From Lachnospiraceae bacterium (GTDB lineage: Bacteria; Bacillota; Clostridia; Lachnospirales; Lachnospiraceae), in the NCBI GenBank assembly GCA_009787745.1, contig WQST01000007.1:1-28821 (forward strand): a stretch of 28,821 bases of DNA, in the 5' to 3' direction. This document shows, piece by piece, positions 21,315 to 28,821 of the stretch; position 1 is the stretch's first letter; each line of letters begins with the position of its first letter. The notes under the pieces are model-generated. The model saw only the letters and a list, made by a program, of their open reading frames with translations, ran no database searches and was not told the DNA's origin. A program made the position numbers and the translations under genes.

Positions 21315-23060
21315 TTACCGAACCTCATATAAATAAATACGCGAATAACTGTCCGAAGTTTCAAACGCTTCCTCTCCGGCGAGTTTTAAGCCAATCTGTT
21401 CTGCGTTTTCAATATATGCGGCAGAAAACAAATATTTTCCGCCCATATCCTTAAGGGCATCTGTATCTATCGCGAAACTCTGATAAATAAAGGTATCTTT
21501 TTTTATTGGCCATCGGCCGTCGTTTTCGGCGCTGGTTAAATAACACCTGTTACCCCAGTAGTCGAAGTAAATTCGGTTTATTTCATCCTTTAATAGTTCA
21601 GGAGCAATAATTCGGCGAAACAAGTATTTATATTCAAGCGGATAGTTATTGGAGTATCCGTCCAAGCAATAAAACCCATGATAAAGCGCCGCCGCAGGAT
21701 TGATCCCCAAGCTGACGACCCGATACTCATCCTGAGCCATACCCGTCTGCTCGCGGATATAACTTTCCACTTGTTCAAAAACGCCAATAGCATAATAATC
21801 GCGGTAGCTGATTGCGCCATAGGCGGGATTTATCATTTTTTGAATATTTAATCTGAAATTGCCCGCCATTAATATAGTAACGCCTGTTATTATACATGCT
21901 ATTGCAACAATGGCAGTAGATACCGCCTTAACCCATATGACTTTGCTGTTACGCTGTTCGTCCGGCAAGAGAACAAACGCGATTGTCAGCCCCATCAGTA
22001 AAAACCATGTCGCCGGAGATATCCACATTACTCTGGCAAGCTGGAATGTCCCGAAAATATCTATCCTCGTCCGCAACCCTATCCCGGGCGCGCCATTCCA
22101 AAAAGCGGCAATCAGAGCAAGAATAAAATTAAATGTCAGCAAAAATACCATAATTTTATAAAGATTCTGCTTCGCCGAATTTTTCGGACGAAAAATTCCG
22201 TAAATAATCAAAATAAAAATTACCGCCGCCAAAAAATACTTGTGATAGCTTAAACTATGATCACGTCCATTCAAAAAACCGTCCAAAAGAATCCGCCAAA
22301 AATTCTCTGCCTGATAAATATAATCAGACTTATGTGAACGCGGTAAGGTTGATAGTCCTAATGTTTGACCGATTAAATCTAAGTTCGTCAGCAGGTATGC
22401 CGTCAGCATTACCACCCAGGCAATTATCATTTTGCCGAAATCTCCGCCTTTTTTATGAACATATAAGATACCGAACGGAATGAACCCGACCAGGGCAAAC
22501 CCGATCAGAACCAGAGAAGAATTTAAGGCGAAGAAGATTGTATATAGCAAACTTGTTTTAAAAAGCCGGCCTTCTTTCAGTTGCAAAAATAAGTAAATTA
22601 ATAAGGGAATCCCGAAATGCGATAATCCGTACACAGGTAAGAGCGGTAAATATGCAAACATCACCCCTGTCAGTGCCGCCGCCAATTTATTCTTTGTCAG
22701 CATCTCCGTCAGCAAATACATTCCGAGGTATCCGATTAAACTGCCTATCATTTGCATCAGTACCAGAGCTTCGAAATAATAACCGCTTAAGAAAAAAAGC
22801 ACGCTAAACGGAGCGGGAGGGGTCATTGCCGATTTCGCGACGCCGCCCATAACCTCAGGAAGTATACCGTGTTCAGGAGCGGTGAAGAAATATTTGGCGC
22901 GCAGAATATAAACATTCATTTCGCCGTCAAGCTGATCGTGATAAGTTATTATTGAGTCTGTCCCCAGATAAATAAAGGGAATCAGCATCATAAAAACCGC
23001 GGCAAAACCTAAGTAAACCCAATATTTACTTTTCATAAAGTGTAAGCATTGTTTTTTCAT
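21315..23060 (-). CDS. DUF6044-like polytopic membrane protein
   Basis: 581-residue membrane protein with about 11-13 hydrophobic segments. A first membrane helix (YWVYLGFAAVFMMLIPFI) is followed by an extracytoplasmic acidic motif YHDQLDGEMNVYILRAKY, typical of DUF6044/YfhO-like proteins, which are thought to be envelope glycosyltransferases of the GT-C fold. The C-terminal 130 residues are soluble and probably outside the cell (YAIGVFEQVESYIREQTG). The start is uncertain: the ATG at 23060 has GGAAAG directly upstream, and a second in-frame ATG lies at 23036; both overlap the end of the preceding GT39-like gene, so coupling is likely. No function is proven for this family. Confidence 0.65.
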   Translation of the reverse strand: MKKQCLHFMKSKYWVYLGFAAVFMMLIPFIYLGTDSIITYHDQLDGEMNVYILRAKYFFTAPEHGILPEVMGGVAKSAMTPPAPFSVLFFLSGYYFEALVLMQMIGSLIGYLGMYLLTEMLTKNKLAAALTGVMFAYLPLLPVYGLSHFGIPLLIYLFLQLKEGRLFKTSLLYTIFFALNSSLVLIGFALVGFIPFGILYVHKKGGDFGKMIIAWVVMLTAYLLTNLDLIGQTLGLSTLPRSHKSDYIYQAENFWRILLDGFLNGRDHSLSYHKYFLAAVIFILIIYGIFRPKNSAKQNLYKIMVFLLTFNFILALIAAFWNGAPGIGLRTRIDIFGTFQLARVMWISPATWFLLMGLTIAFVLLPDEQRNSKVIWVKAVSTAIVAIACIITGVTILMAGNFRLNIQKMINPAYGAISYRDYYAIGVFEQVESYIREQTGMAQDEYRVVSLGINPAAALYHGFYCLDGYSNNYPLEYKYLFRRIIAPELLKDEINRIYFDYWGNRCYLTSAENDGRWPIKKDTFIYQSFAIDTDALKDMGGKYLFSAAYIENAEQIGLKLAGEEAFETSDSYSRIYLYEVR

Positions 23061-24966
23061 CTTTCCATGTCACCGTAAATTGTTCAGGTATCGGGAAATA
23101 ATTGTACCAAACAAGAATCTTATCAAATTCATATAAGTCGTCATAATCGACCACAATTTCGGACGGAACGCCGTCAACCCTTATCATCGTCAGTCCGAAA
23201 GCGATATTCTGCGGAACCGCGAATCCGCGTTTGCGGAAATAATAATCAAGCCATGCTTCATCTCCTGCGGATGTCAGAATTAAGGTATTCTCAAGATAAG
23301 CTTTTTCTTCCGCCGAAATTAACTCCGCGACCTCACGATACGGCTGATGGATTTGCGTAACCGAGGAAATCGCTTTGGAATATCCGATTATCCCCATCAA
23401 AGCCAAAAATGCTGATATATAGATAAAATTTCTTTTGCTTTTGAAAATTTCATCGAGACTTTTTATTGCGAATGAAATCAGCAAAATCGCGTGCGGGACT
23501 AAAATGAAGAAGTACCTTTCCGTATATATCGAACCCTTCGGATTTAAATAGCGGCTATATATAAAAGTCACCATTATAATCCAGAAAATGCTTAACAGCG
23601 TATGAATCCATAAATAGGAGGCAGTATTCCATTCTTTTACTTTGATGAATCGAATTGCGATAACACATGTTATTATAGCCGCAATCGCAAACAGCAGGAA
23701 CAAAAGTGAATTTGAATTAAGAATAATATCAATTGAATTGATAATGGATATCCATTTAGGAACCAGCGAAACGGTCACAACGCTTAAATCATTTTTTACC
23801 ATCATCAGCATAAAAATGAACCATGGCAAGACTGCGCCCAAGGCGATTAAGTAGGAGATAATACAGCGTAATTTTACTTTCTTCATAATGCATAATATCA
23901 AATCGCCGAAACCATAGAAAACCAAAAGGACCGCCCCATACCAATGCGTATAGATTAGCAGAGTCATCACAATGCCGTAAAGGATAATATTCGTAAAATT
24001 TTCTTCTTTGATTCGTTTATAATATATCCAGACTGTCAGCGCCGAAAAGCAAAACAAAAAGGGATACGGTCTTAGTTCCCATGCTCCTCTTGTTAATAAA
24101 ACCGATGACAGCGCCGAAATGCAGACCGTTATATACGCTAATAATTTCCCGCCGATTTTGTTCGCGGCGAAATATAGAAACCCTATTCCGAACACTACTG
24201 ATATAATTGATATGCTCAGAATATATATTTCACCATATGGCATAAGCGGATAAATGATTGCCAGCGCGTAGTAATAAAGCGGCATATTATATCCGTCCTC
24301 CAGTAATACAACCGCTATTTCCGCAAAGCTTTTGTTTGCGACCTTACCGATTGTCCAGACCATTTCATCAAACCAAAATGATTGGGCATTGGCAAAAGCA
24401 AACATGATAATGGTCATAAAAGCCAATAGCGAAAATCCCATACGGCGATACAATATTATTTGCTTCGGGTCAAAATCACTTTCATCAAGTAAATTAAAGT
24501 GCGGCTTTTTTAGAAGATATATGGCAAATTCGAGCAAAGTCAGCAGAATCATAACCAGAGCAAAAATGGCCGCCGCACCAATAACAATGCATGTGGTTCT
24601 GGCTGAAAAGGATGTTATTTCAAAGAAATTTTTAATTATTTGCGGTTCATGATAACCGCTTATGATATCATAATATATTCTAACGTAGCTTTGCTGTGCC
24701 ATCCTGATGCACAGGACTACCGCAATTAATCCGCACGGAATCAATTTATAAAGCGACCAATTCTGTCGGCAAATTTCAATAAAATCAAATTTTGCAAAGA
24801 TGATTATCAAAAGCGGCGTGAAAATAAATAAATTAATTATCACACCGAAAAGCGTTACCACATAGGCATTCGTAAATAATTCATAAATACTGAAATTCCA
24901 TATTAATGACAAAGCAATAACGGAAACGGAAAAAATCAGATTCACTATTATCTTGCGTCCGGTCAC
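23026..24966 (-). CDS. GT39/PMT-type membrane glycosyltransferase
   Basis: 646-residue polytopic protein (about 13-15 membrane segments) of the GT-C superfamily, similar to dolichyl-phosphate-mannose/ArnT-type transferases that move a sugar from a polyprenyl-phosphate donor onto a target outside the membrane. The diagnostic acidic motif is WFDE at 198-201 in the first external loop (FWFDEMVWTIGKV), followed by GYNMPLYYYALAIIY and LRPYPFLFCFSALTVW. A C-terminal soluble portion begins around residue 545. GTG start at 24966 has GGGAGG 6 nt upstream. About 160 residues precede the catalytic motif, longer than usual. It overlaps the DUF6044-like gene. Acceptor and donor are unknown. Confidence 0.78.
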   Translation of the reverse strand: MTGRKIIVNLIFSVSVIALSLIWNFSIYELFTNAYVVTLFGVIINLFIFTPLLIIIFAKFDFIEICRQNWSLYKLIPCGLIAVVLCIRMAQQSYVRIYYDIISGYHEPQIIKNFFEITSFSARTTCIVIGAAAIFALVMILLTLLEFAIYLLKKPHFNLLDESDFDPKQIILYRRMGFSLLAFMTIIMFAFANAQSFWFDEMVWTIGKVANKSFAEIAVVLLEDGYNMPLYYYALAIIYPLMPYGEIYILSISIISVVFGIGFLYFAANKIGGKLLAYITVCISALSSVLLTRGAWELRPYPFLFCFSALTVWIYYKRIKEENFTNIILYGIVMTLLIYTHWYGAVLLVFYGFGDLILCIMKKVKLRCIISYLIALGAVLPWFIFMLMMVKNDLSVVTVSLVPKWISIINSIDIILNSNSLLFLLFAIAAIITCVIAIRFIKVKEWNTASYLWIHTLLSIFWIIMVTFIYSRYLNPKGSIYTERYFFILVPHAILLISFAIKSLDEIFKSKRNFIYISAFLALMGIIGYSKAISSVTQIHQPYREVAELISAEEKAYLENTLILTSAGDEAWLDYYFRKRGFAVPQNIAFGLTMIRVDGVPSEIVVDYDDLYEFDKILVWYNYFPIPEQFTVTWKDEKTMLTLYEK

Positions 24967-25044
24967 ACTATCCTCCCATGTGAATAACTTTTATACTAGG
25001 CAATATTAGCATAATTACCGGCGCAAGGCAAGACGGAGATTAAT

Positions 25045-27339
25045 TTACTCTATTTCCGCCAAATAAATATTCACACGGCTTTGAATAATATCCGCAACCT
25101 CCTCGGCTGTTTTCTTACCGAGGAAATAGAAATCGGCTTCTTCTAAAACTATTTCCATAACACCCCGCTCAATTCTGTTGTCATGAAATTCAAGCGAGTA
25201 GATTAGCTCAAGAATCTTATCGACATCCTCATCTGTCAAAACAGGGTCATATGTCAGTGTAATACCATCATATGTTCTGGTGAACTTCTCTCCTGTAGAT
25301 ATTTTAACTGCTTCCGCCATTTCTTTAAGAGCCGCACTGTGAATGGGGAATCCTGCAACCTGTCCGCTCTTATCCATGTTCGCTCCGCTTTTAACCCCGA
25401 CAAACTGAAAATCAGTTATAATACTTTTGACATACTCCCACGCGCCATCTTTTACTTCAGATTTTGCGGAGATTGCCATAGGATAGTTTAATATTGCAAA
25501 AGAACCCGCGGCGGCGTTTATAGTCGGAAAACCAATATAAGTTATCGGTTCTCCGAAATAATACAGTTCAGGTACTTTGGTTTCCAAAAAGCCGAATATT
25601 GTATCATTTCTAAATACTACTTTCCCCTCCAAGTAATCGTCTATACCTACATTTATATATGGTTCAGGGAAATATCGGTCGATATTTTTAAGCACAGTTA
25701 TAAATTCCGACGTATTGAAATTGCACTTTTTTGTCTCAAAATCAATAAAAATATTCATATCTATTCGTATAGCATTTTGAAGTATATGCTTCTTTGACAT
25801 ATGATTAGCGTATCTTGAAGCGATAGGTACTTTTACCTCATATTTTTTATCTAACAAAGTTGTGAAATCATCCCATGTCAATCTTGTCTTTCCGCTAACT
25901 CCTTCATTATATAAAGAAACCGGACTCACTACTGTTTCAATCATAAAACCGGCGGCAATTGAATATAATTTTCCATCCGTTTCTTGCATTTTTAGGATGT
26001 TCGGTAAGTAATCATTCCGATTAAGTTCAGGGTCTTTGTCGATATATTCATATAAATCAACAAATAAACCTTTTGAACCATAACTATTAATGGGTATACC
26101 ATGGTCAATCATCAGTATATCAGGGATTTTACCTGATGCTAAGTCGAGATTTAATTCTGTCAAAGTATCGGCAATCAATTGCCCTTCTTTCCAATATTCT
26201 TTAATTTCTATATAATACTCGGAATTGTTTTTATTAAAATCAATAATGGTGTCCTTTAATACAAAGTTGCTTTTCATCGTTGCAAGGGTAATATTTTTTT
26301 TATTCGCATCAGGAGGAATATCTGAGTTTTTTAACCTGACCAAGGTATAGATATCTTTAACTTTTTGACCTGCTTCCGGCATAATGTGCGCTTCAATTAC
26401 GAAAATAAAACTGTTTAACATCACAACATACTTATTTGTATCATTTCTGCTTTGAGTGATATTTTGCTTCGTCCGGTCGATTAATTCTACACGCATTTCA
26501 TCTTTCAAATTATGTCCGAAAATCTTTGACTCTGTACTTTCAAGAAACTCATACTCCTCATCGCCGCTTATATAATAAATGGATATGTAGTTATTTCCAT
26601 CCCAAGTAGTATCAAATTGAAGGTTTTCACCTAATTCTTTCGCCGCCGCTTTTATTTCGCGAAAAAATGTCTCAAAATTCACGCCCCGCGTTGCCATTTC
26701 TGCCAGAATCCTGCCATCAGGCAGCTTAAAGATGGTTTTTAGGTTTTGGGGTTCATAAATTAGATTCCCCGTGCTGTCAAAAACGGCTGTATAGCGATTA
26801 TCCGTACAGATATAAAAGAAATTATCATCACCAATAATGAAGTCTTTTATACCTGTTTTATATAAATTCGGTTGTTCTTGCAAAAGCTTAACAGTTTTTA
26901 TATGATTACCTGTTTGGTCATAGCAATCAATATAACTTTCGCCATCTCCTAAAACACCGTCCGTTTCGATTGTTTGCGAGTATAAAAACCAAATAAAACC
27001 GTTTTCGTCTATGTAAGCAGCATCAAACCACCCATTTTCTTCATTTTCCATCTTATCAGGCGGTGAAAAGATGATTTCTGAAAGCTGATTGCCGTCTTCG
27101 TCATATGTAATAGCTTTTACTGCCTCTTCCTTTTTTTCGTCTGTAAAAGAGCCGATAATAACAATCTTGTCATCAAAGCCTGAAAAATTTCTGATTCTAT
27201 TCAGATTAATTTCGGTGAGAAATTCAGTTTTATAATAGATATTATCCAAAAGTTCAATATCTTCAAAAGAATCATTACTTCCGCAAGCAGAAAGGAAGAT
27301 AAGAAGAATTAATGATAAGCTGATGATTATTTTTCTCAT
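25045..27339 (-). CDS. solute-binding lipoprotein with N-terminal propeller-like region
   Basis: 764-residue lipoprotein. The start at 27339 gives a signal peptide with lipobox FLSAC (Cys19); GGAG lies about 10 nt upstream, so the longer in-frame extension to 27462 is unlikely. Residues about 30-370 contain repeated short beta motifs with D-G/N turns (YDEDGNQLSEIIF, DENGFIWFLYS, DQTGNHIKTV, DSTGNLIYEP) resembling a beta-propeller. The rest, from about NITLATMKSNFVLKDTIIDFN, resembles family 1 extracellular solute-binding proteins of ABC sugar uptake (DLASGKIPDILMIDHG, TDGKLYSIAAGF, PMAISAKSEVKDGAWEYVKS). No permease or ATPase genes adjoin. It could be an orphan binding protein or a ligand sensor; the ligand is unknown. 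Confidence 0.75.
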   Translation of the reverse strand: MRKIIISLSLILLIFLSACGSNDSFEDIELLDNIYYKTEFLTEINLNRIRNFSGFDDKIVIIGSFTDEKKEEAVKAITYDEDGNQLSEIIFSPPDKMENEENGWFDAAYIDENGFIWFLYSQTIETDGVLGDGESYIDCYDQTGNHIKTVKLLQEQPNLYKTGIKDFIIGDDNFFYICTDNRYTAVFDSTGNLIYEPQNLKTIFKLPDGRILAEMATRGVNFETFFREIKAAAKELGENLQFDTTWDGNNYISIYYISGDEEYEFLESTESKIFGHNLKDEMRVELIDRTKQNITQSRNDTNKYVVMLNSFIFVIEAHIMPEAGQKVKDIYTLVRLKNSDIPPDANKKNITLATMKSNFVLKDTIIDFNKNNSEYYIEIKEYWKEGQLIADTLTELNLDLASGKIPDILMIDHGIPINSYGSKGLFVDLYEYIDKDPELNRNDYLPNILKMQETDGKLYSIAAGFMIETVVSPVSLYNEGVSGKTRLTWDDFTTLLDKKYEVKVPIASRYANHMSKKHILQNAIRIDMNIFIDFETKKCNFNTSEFITVLKNIDRYFPEPYINVGIDDYLEGKVVFRNDTIFGFLETKVPELYYFGEPITYIGFPTINAAAGSFAILNYPMAISAKSEVKDGAWEYVKSIITDFQFVGVKSGANMDKSGQVAGFPIHSAALKEMAEAVKISTGEKFTRTYDGITLTYDPVLTDEDVDKILELIYSLEFHDNRIERGVMEIVLEEADFYFLGKKTAEEVADIIQSRVNIYLAEIE

Positions 27340-27484
27340 GATACTGCTGCTCCAATCTAAATTAGTGTTTAATTGCATTAATCCATTACAATTGCAAAAT
27401 GCTTTTTTATCGATATTTTGACCGATTAATAATATCGCTAGATTTATGCAAATAGACAACATTAGTATATCATTTAGCTAACCC

Positions 27485-27559
27485 TGTCATTCTGAGCCAA
27501 AAGCGAAGAATCTAAGTTTAATCAATATGAACGTGATATCCTTCGCTTTGCTCAGAATT
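27485..27559. repeat. inverted pair of TGTCATTCTGAGC-type repeats
   Basis: TGTCATTCTGAGC ... AAGCGAAGAATCT (27485-27513) is followed after a short gap by GATATCCTTCGCTTTGCTCA (from 27535), nearly its reverse complement. The pair can fold into a hairpin of about 22 bp. It lies between the solute-binding lipoprotein gene and the small secreted-peptide gene, and could end transcription or protect RNA. Confidence 0.7.
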
Positions 27560-27570
27560 CTAATAACAAA

Positions 27571-27789
27571 TTAATCCTTCTTGGAAGCTCCGCATTCACA
27601 ATGGTGTGTTATTTCAACAGGAGCATTGCTAGGAAAAAAAATTGTATGAGCAGTACATGTCCCATAACAGCGAACACCCGGTGGGCGATAATGATCTCCA
27701 CCCCCAAAATGCGCATGAGCAGATACACTAGTAGATGCTAACATCACAAACATAGTAGCAATTGCCGCAATTTTTCTGAAACTTTTCAC
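27571..27789 (-). CDS. small secreted Cys/His-rich protein
   Basis: 72-residue protein with a GTG start at 27789 (GGAGG 9 nt upstream). A clear signal peptide (FRKIAAIATMFVMLASTSVS) has a likely cleavage after AHA near residue 26. The mature part, about 46 residues, has four cysteines (41, 45, 64, 66; C-x3-C and C-x-C) and histidines at 27, 33, 48, 62 and 63. This suggests metal binding or disulfide bonds. I do not recognise the family. It lies alone between two repeat-containing gaps, behind its own possible promoter at 27896-27924. Its leader carries a second very strong ribosome-binding site. Confidence 0.65.
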   Translation of the reverse strand: MKSFRKIAAIATMFVMLASTSVSAHAHFGGGDHYRPPGVRCYGTCTAHTIFFPSNAPVEITHHCECGASKKD

Positions 27790-27853
27790 TAAGTATTTCC
27801 TCCATTCACAATTTTGTTTGAATTAGTTACAATTTTTCTTATACGTACTAAAA

Positions 27854-27871
27854 TTACATCCTCAAGGGCAT
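27854..27871 (-). other. leader minicistron behind a full-length Shine-Dalgarno
   Basis: AAGGAGGTG is followed by ATG CCC TTG AGG ATG TAA. The ATG is too close to the SD (2 nt); the TTG at 27865 is at 8 nt and would give a three-codon peptide. It lies about 10-20 nt from the predicted transcript start, 65 nt before the GTG of the small secreted protein. It may be a ribosome standby or regulatory site. Confidence 0.35.
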
Positions 27872-27895
27872 CACCTCCTTGGAATCTTAACCTTT

Positions 27896-27924
27896 ATATT
27901 AGCGTTAGATTCCTTCTGTTTCAA
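27896..27924 (-). promoter_or_regulatory. candidate promoter for small secreted-protein gene
   Basis: TTGAAA and TAATAT on the minus strand with 17-nt spacing (9 of 12 consensus positions). The start near 27889 would give a leader of about 100 nt. Confidence 0.5.
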
Positions 27925-28154
27925 AACTTAAAAGGCTTTTCAACCATTCATCATATACTTAAGATAATAACATATTTCATAATATTTGTGTTGATTTTAG
28001 CGTGAACGTAGCGAAATTCGTCCTGAACGTTAAAAACAAAGAGTAATATTTCCTGAAACAGGATAGATTTATGAAAAGTTTTTTCATTATTGTTAAAAGA
28101 AAATAAGAAATAGCAAATGATTAGATTTTTTACCATAAATCAAGAGAAGCGAGT

Positions 28155-28821
28155 TCAATCACTTTCATTAAAAAAATTAAAAATAATCTCCGCTGTCGAT
28201 TTCGGTATTTCTGATAGGGCCGATAATGTTTCAACCGATGCGGTTTTGATTTCCTCAATCGACTTGAAATGCCGCATCAAAGCTTTCCGACGCGCAGGCC
28301 CGACGCCGGGTATTTCGTCAAGAACTGATTTGATTTGCGCTTTACCGCGCAGTGAACGATGAAATTCAATCGCGAAACGGTGCGCTTCATCCTGAATCCG
28401 CGTAATCAATTTAAAGCCTTCACTGTTCCTATCAATCAATATTTCATTGTTCTGAAAAAATAAACCGCGTGTGCGGTGATTATCATCTTTGACCATTCCG
28501 CACACAGGAATATCAATATTAAGTTCATTTAATACCTGCAACGCAATATTGACCTGCCCCTTACCGCCGTCCATTAAAATCAAATCGGGAAATTTGGTAA
28601 AACTGCCCGGTTCCTTTTCAAGTCCCTTTTCGTCTAACTCAGCCTGCTCCTTTGTACCATGCGTAAGCCTTCTTGTCAGAACTTCTTTCATACAAGCGTA
28701 ATCATCGGGACCGCTGACGGATTTAATCTTGAACTTACGGTAATCACTGCGCTTCGGCTTTCCTTTTTCATAAACGACCATCGAGCCGACATTCGCAAAA
28801 CCGCTGATATTAGAAATATCA
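28155..28821 (-). CDS. uvrC: UvrC, excinuclease ABC subunit C (partial, 5' end outside window)
   Basis: C-terminal 221 residues of UvrC, the nucleotide-excision-repair endonuclease that incises both sides of a lesion bound by UvrB. The visible part holds the RNase-H-like 5'-incision domain (DISNISGFANVGSMVVYEKG at the cut edge, then DLILMDGGKGQVNIA with the catalytic Asp, RIQDEAHRFAIEFHR) and a C-terminal helix-hairpin-helix pair (DEIPGVGPARRKALMRHF and LSEIPKSTAEIIFNFF). The frame is open through 28821, so the rest lies outside. No clear terminator follows the TGA at 28155-28157. Confidence 0.96.
   Translation of the reverse strand, partial: DISNISGFANVGSMVVYEKGKPKRSDYRKFKIKSVSGPDDYACMKEVLTRRLTHGTKEQAELDEKGLEKEPGSFTKFPDLILMDGGKGQVNIALQVLNELNIDIPVCGMVKDDNHRTRGLFFQNNEILIDRNSEGFKLITRIQDEAHRFAIEFHRSLRGKAQIKSVLDEIPGVGPARRKALMRHFKSIEEIKTASVETLSALSEIPKSTAEIIFNFFNESD

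Larger units (their letters stand above)
27790..28154. other. intergenic region between uvrC and the small secreted-protein gene
   Basis: No convincing gene. On the minus strand TTGAAA (27924-27919), 17 nt, TAATAT (27901-27896) is a candidate promoter. AAGGAGGTGATG (27880-27869) is a full-length match to the 16S rRNA anti-SD but opens only a five-codon frame. No clear terminator follows uvrC. A 28005-28035 imperfect palindrome (AACGTAGCGAAATTCG) resembles the repeats at 27485. Confidence 0.45.

Noticed and set aside
27951..28136. 61-codon minus-strand open frame downstream of uvrC
   Set aside because: No Shine-Dalgarno, very AT-rich composition and no protein-like pattern; it overlaps an intergenic palindrome.

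Overview
The window looks like a low-GC, spore-forming-type Firmicute, most likely a member of the Clostridia. The evidence is SpoVG, WhiA, a DnaD-domain protein paired with a DnaI-type helicase loader, a glgC-glgD pair, an HprK/Crh-like system, strong Shine-Dalgarno sites and no gamma-proteobacterial features. Family-level placement is not possible from sequence reading alone. Most genes are conserved housekeeping genes in tight operons. The main exception is about 2.4 kb (10.1-12.7 kb) of accessory, partly decayed DNA.

Layout. 1-1853 (minus): hflK then hflC (cut by the window edge), behind a near-consensus promoter. 2048-4776 (minus): glgC-glgD overlapping by 4 nt, then spoVG and a strong terminator. 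4777-5190: AT-rich divergent intergenic region. 5191-6630 (plus): murC, ending in a terminator whose arms are DnaA-box-like. 6640-10100 (plus): a DnaA-box cluster and extended -10 promoter, followed by a DnaD-domain protein, a DnaI-type loader and a divergent, long PRPP synthetase. 10397-12664: accessory segment holding a RhuM-family gene with a TTG start, a small amber-interrupted ORF, a decayed TnpV-like gene, an 11-bp tandem repeat, and what looks like a complete type I toxin-antitoxin module: a 33-residue hydrophobic peptide, a convergent RNA, a shared terminator, inverted 5'/3' repeats and a sequestered ribosome-binding site. 12695-13346 (plus): queT behind a candidate preQ1-type riboswitch. 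13426-13629 (plus): a candidate orphan structured RNA ending in a perfect bidirectional terminator.

13718-24966 (minus) could be one long transcription unit: a GT39-type membrane glycosyltransferase, a DUF6044-like membrane protein, a UGM/amine-oxidase-like FAD enzyme, hprK, murB, rapZ, whiA, a Crh-like HPr paralogue, a diacylglycerol-kinase-family lipid kinase and fba. It joins envelope precursor synthesis (murB, lipid kinase, glycosyltransferase) with carbon-status signalling (HprK, Crh-like, RapZ) and glycolysis (fba). 25045-27789 (minus) encodes an orphan solute-binding lipoprotein with an N-terminal propeller-like region and a small secreted Cys/His-rich peptide. The window ends inside uvrC.

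The points most worth a second look are the type I toxin-antitoxin candidate at 12263-12664, the queT leader and its 23-nt exact repeat 1 kb upstream, the DnaA-box cluster before the replication-loader genes, and the orphan structured RNA at 13.5 kb. All function calls rest on reading motifs; no database search was run.
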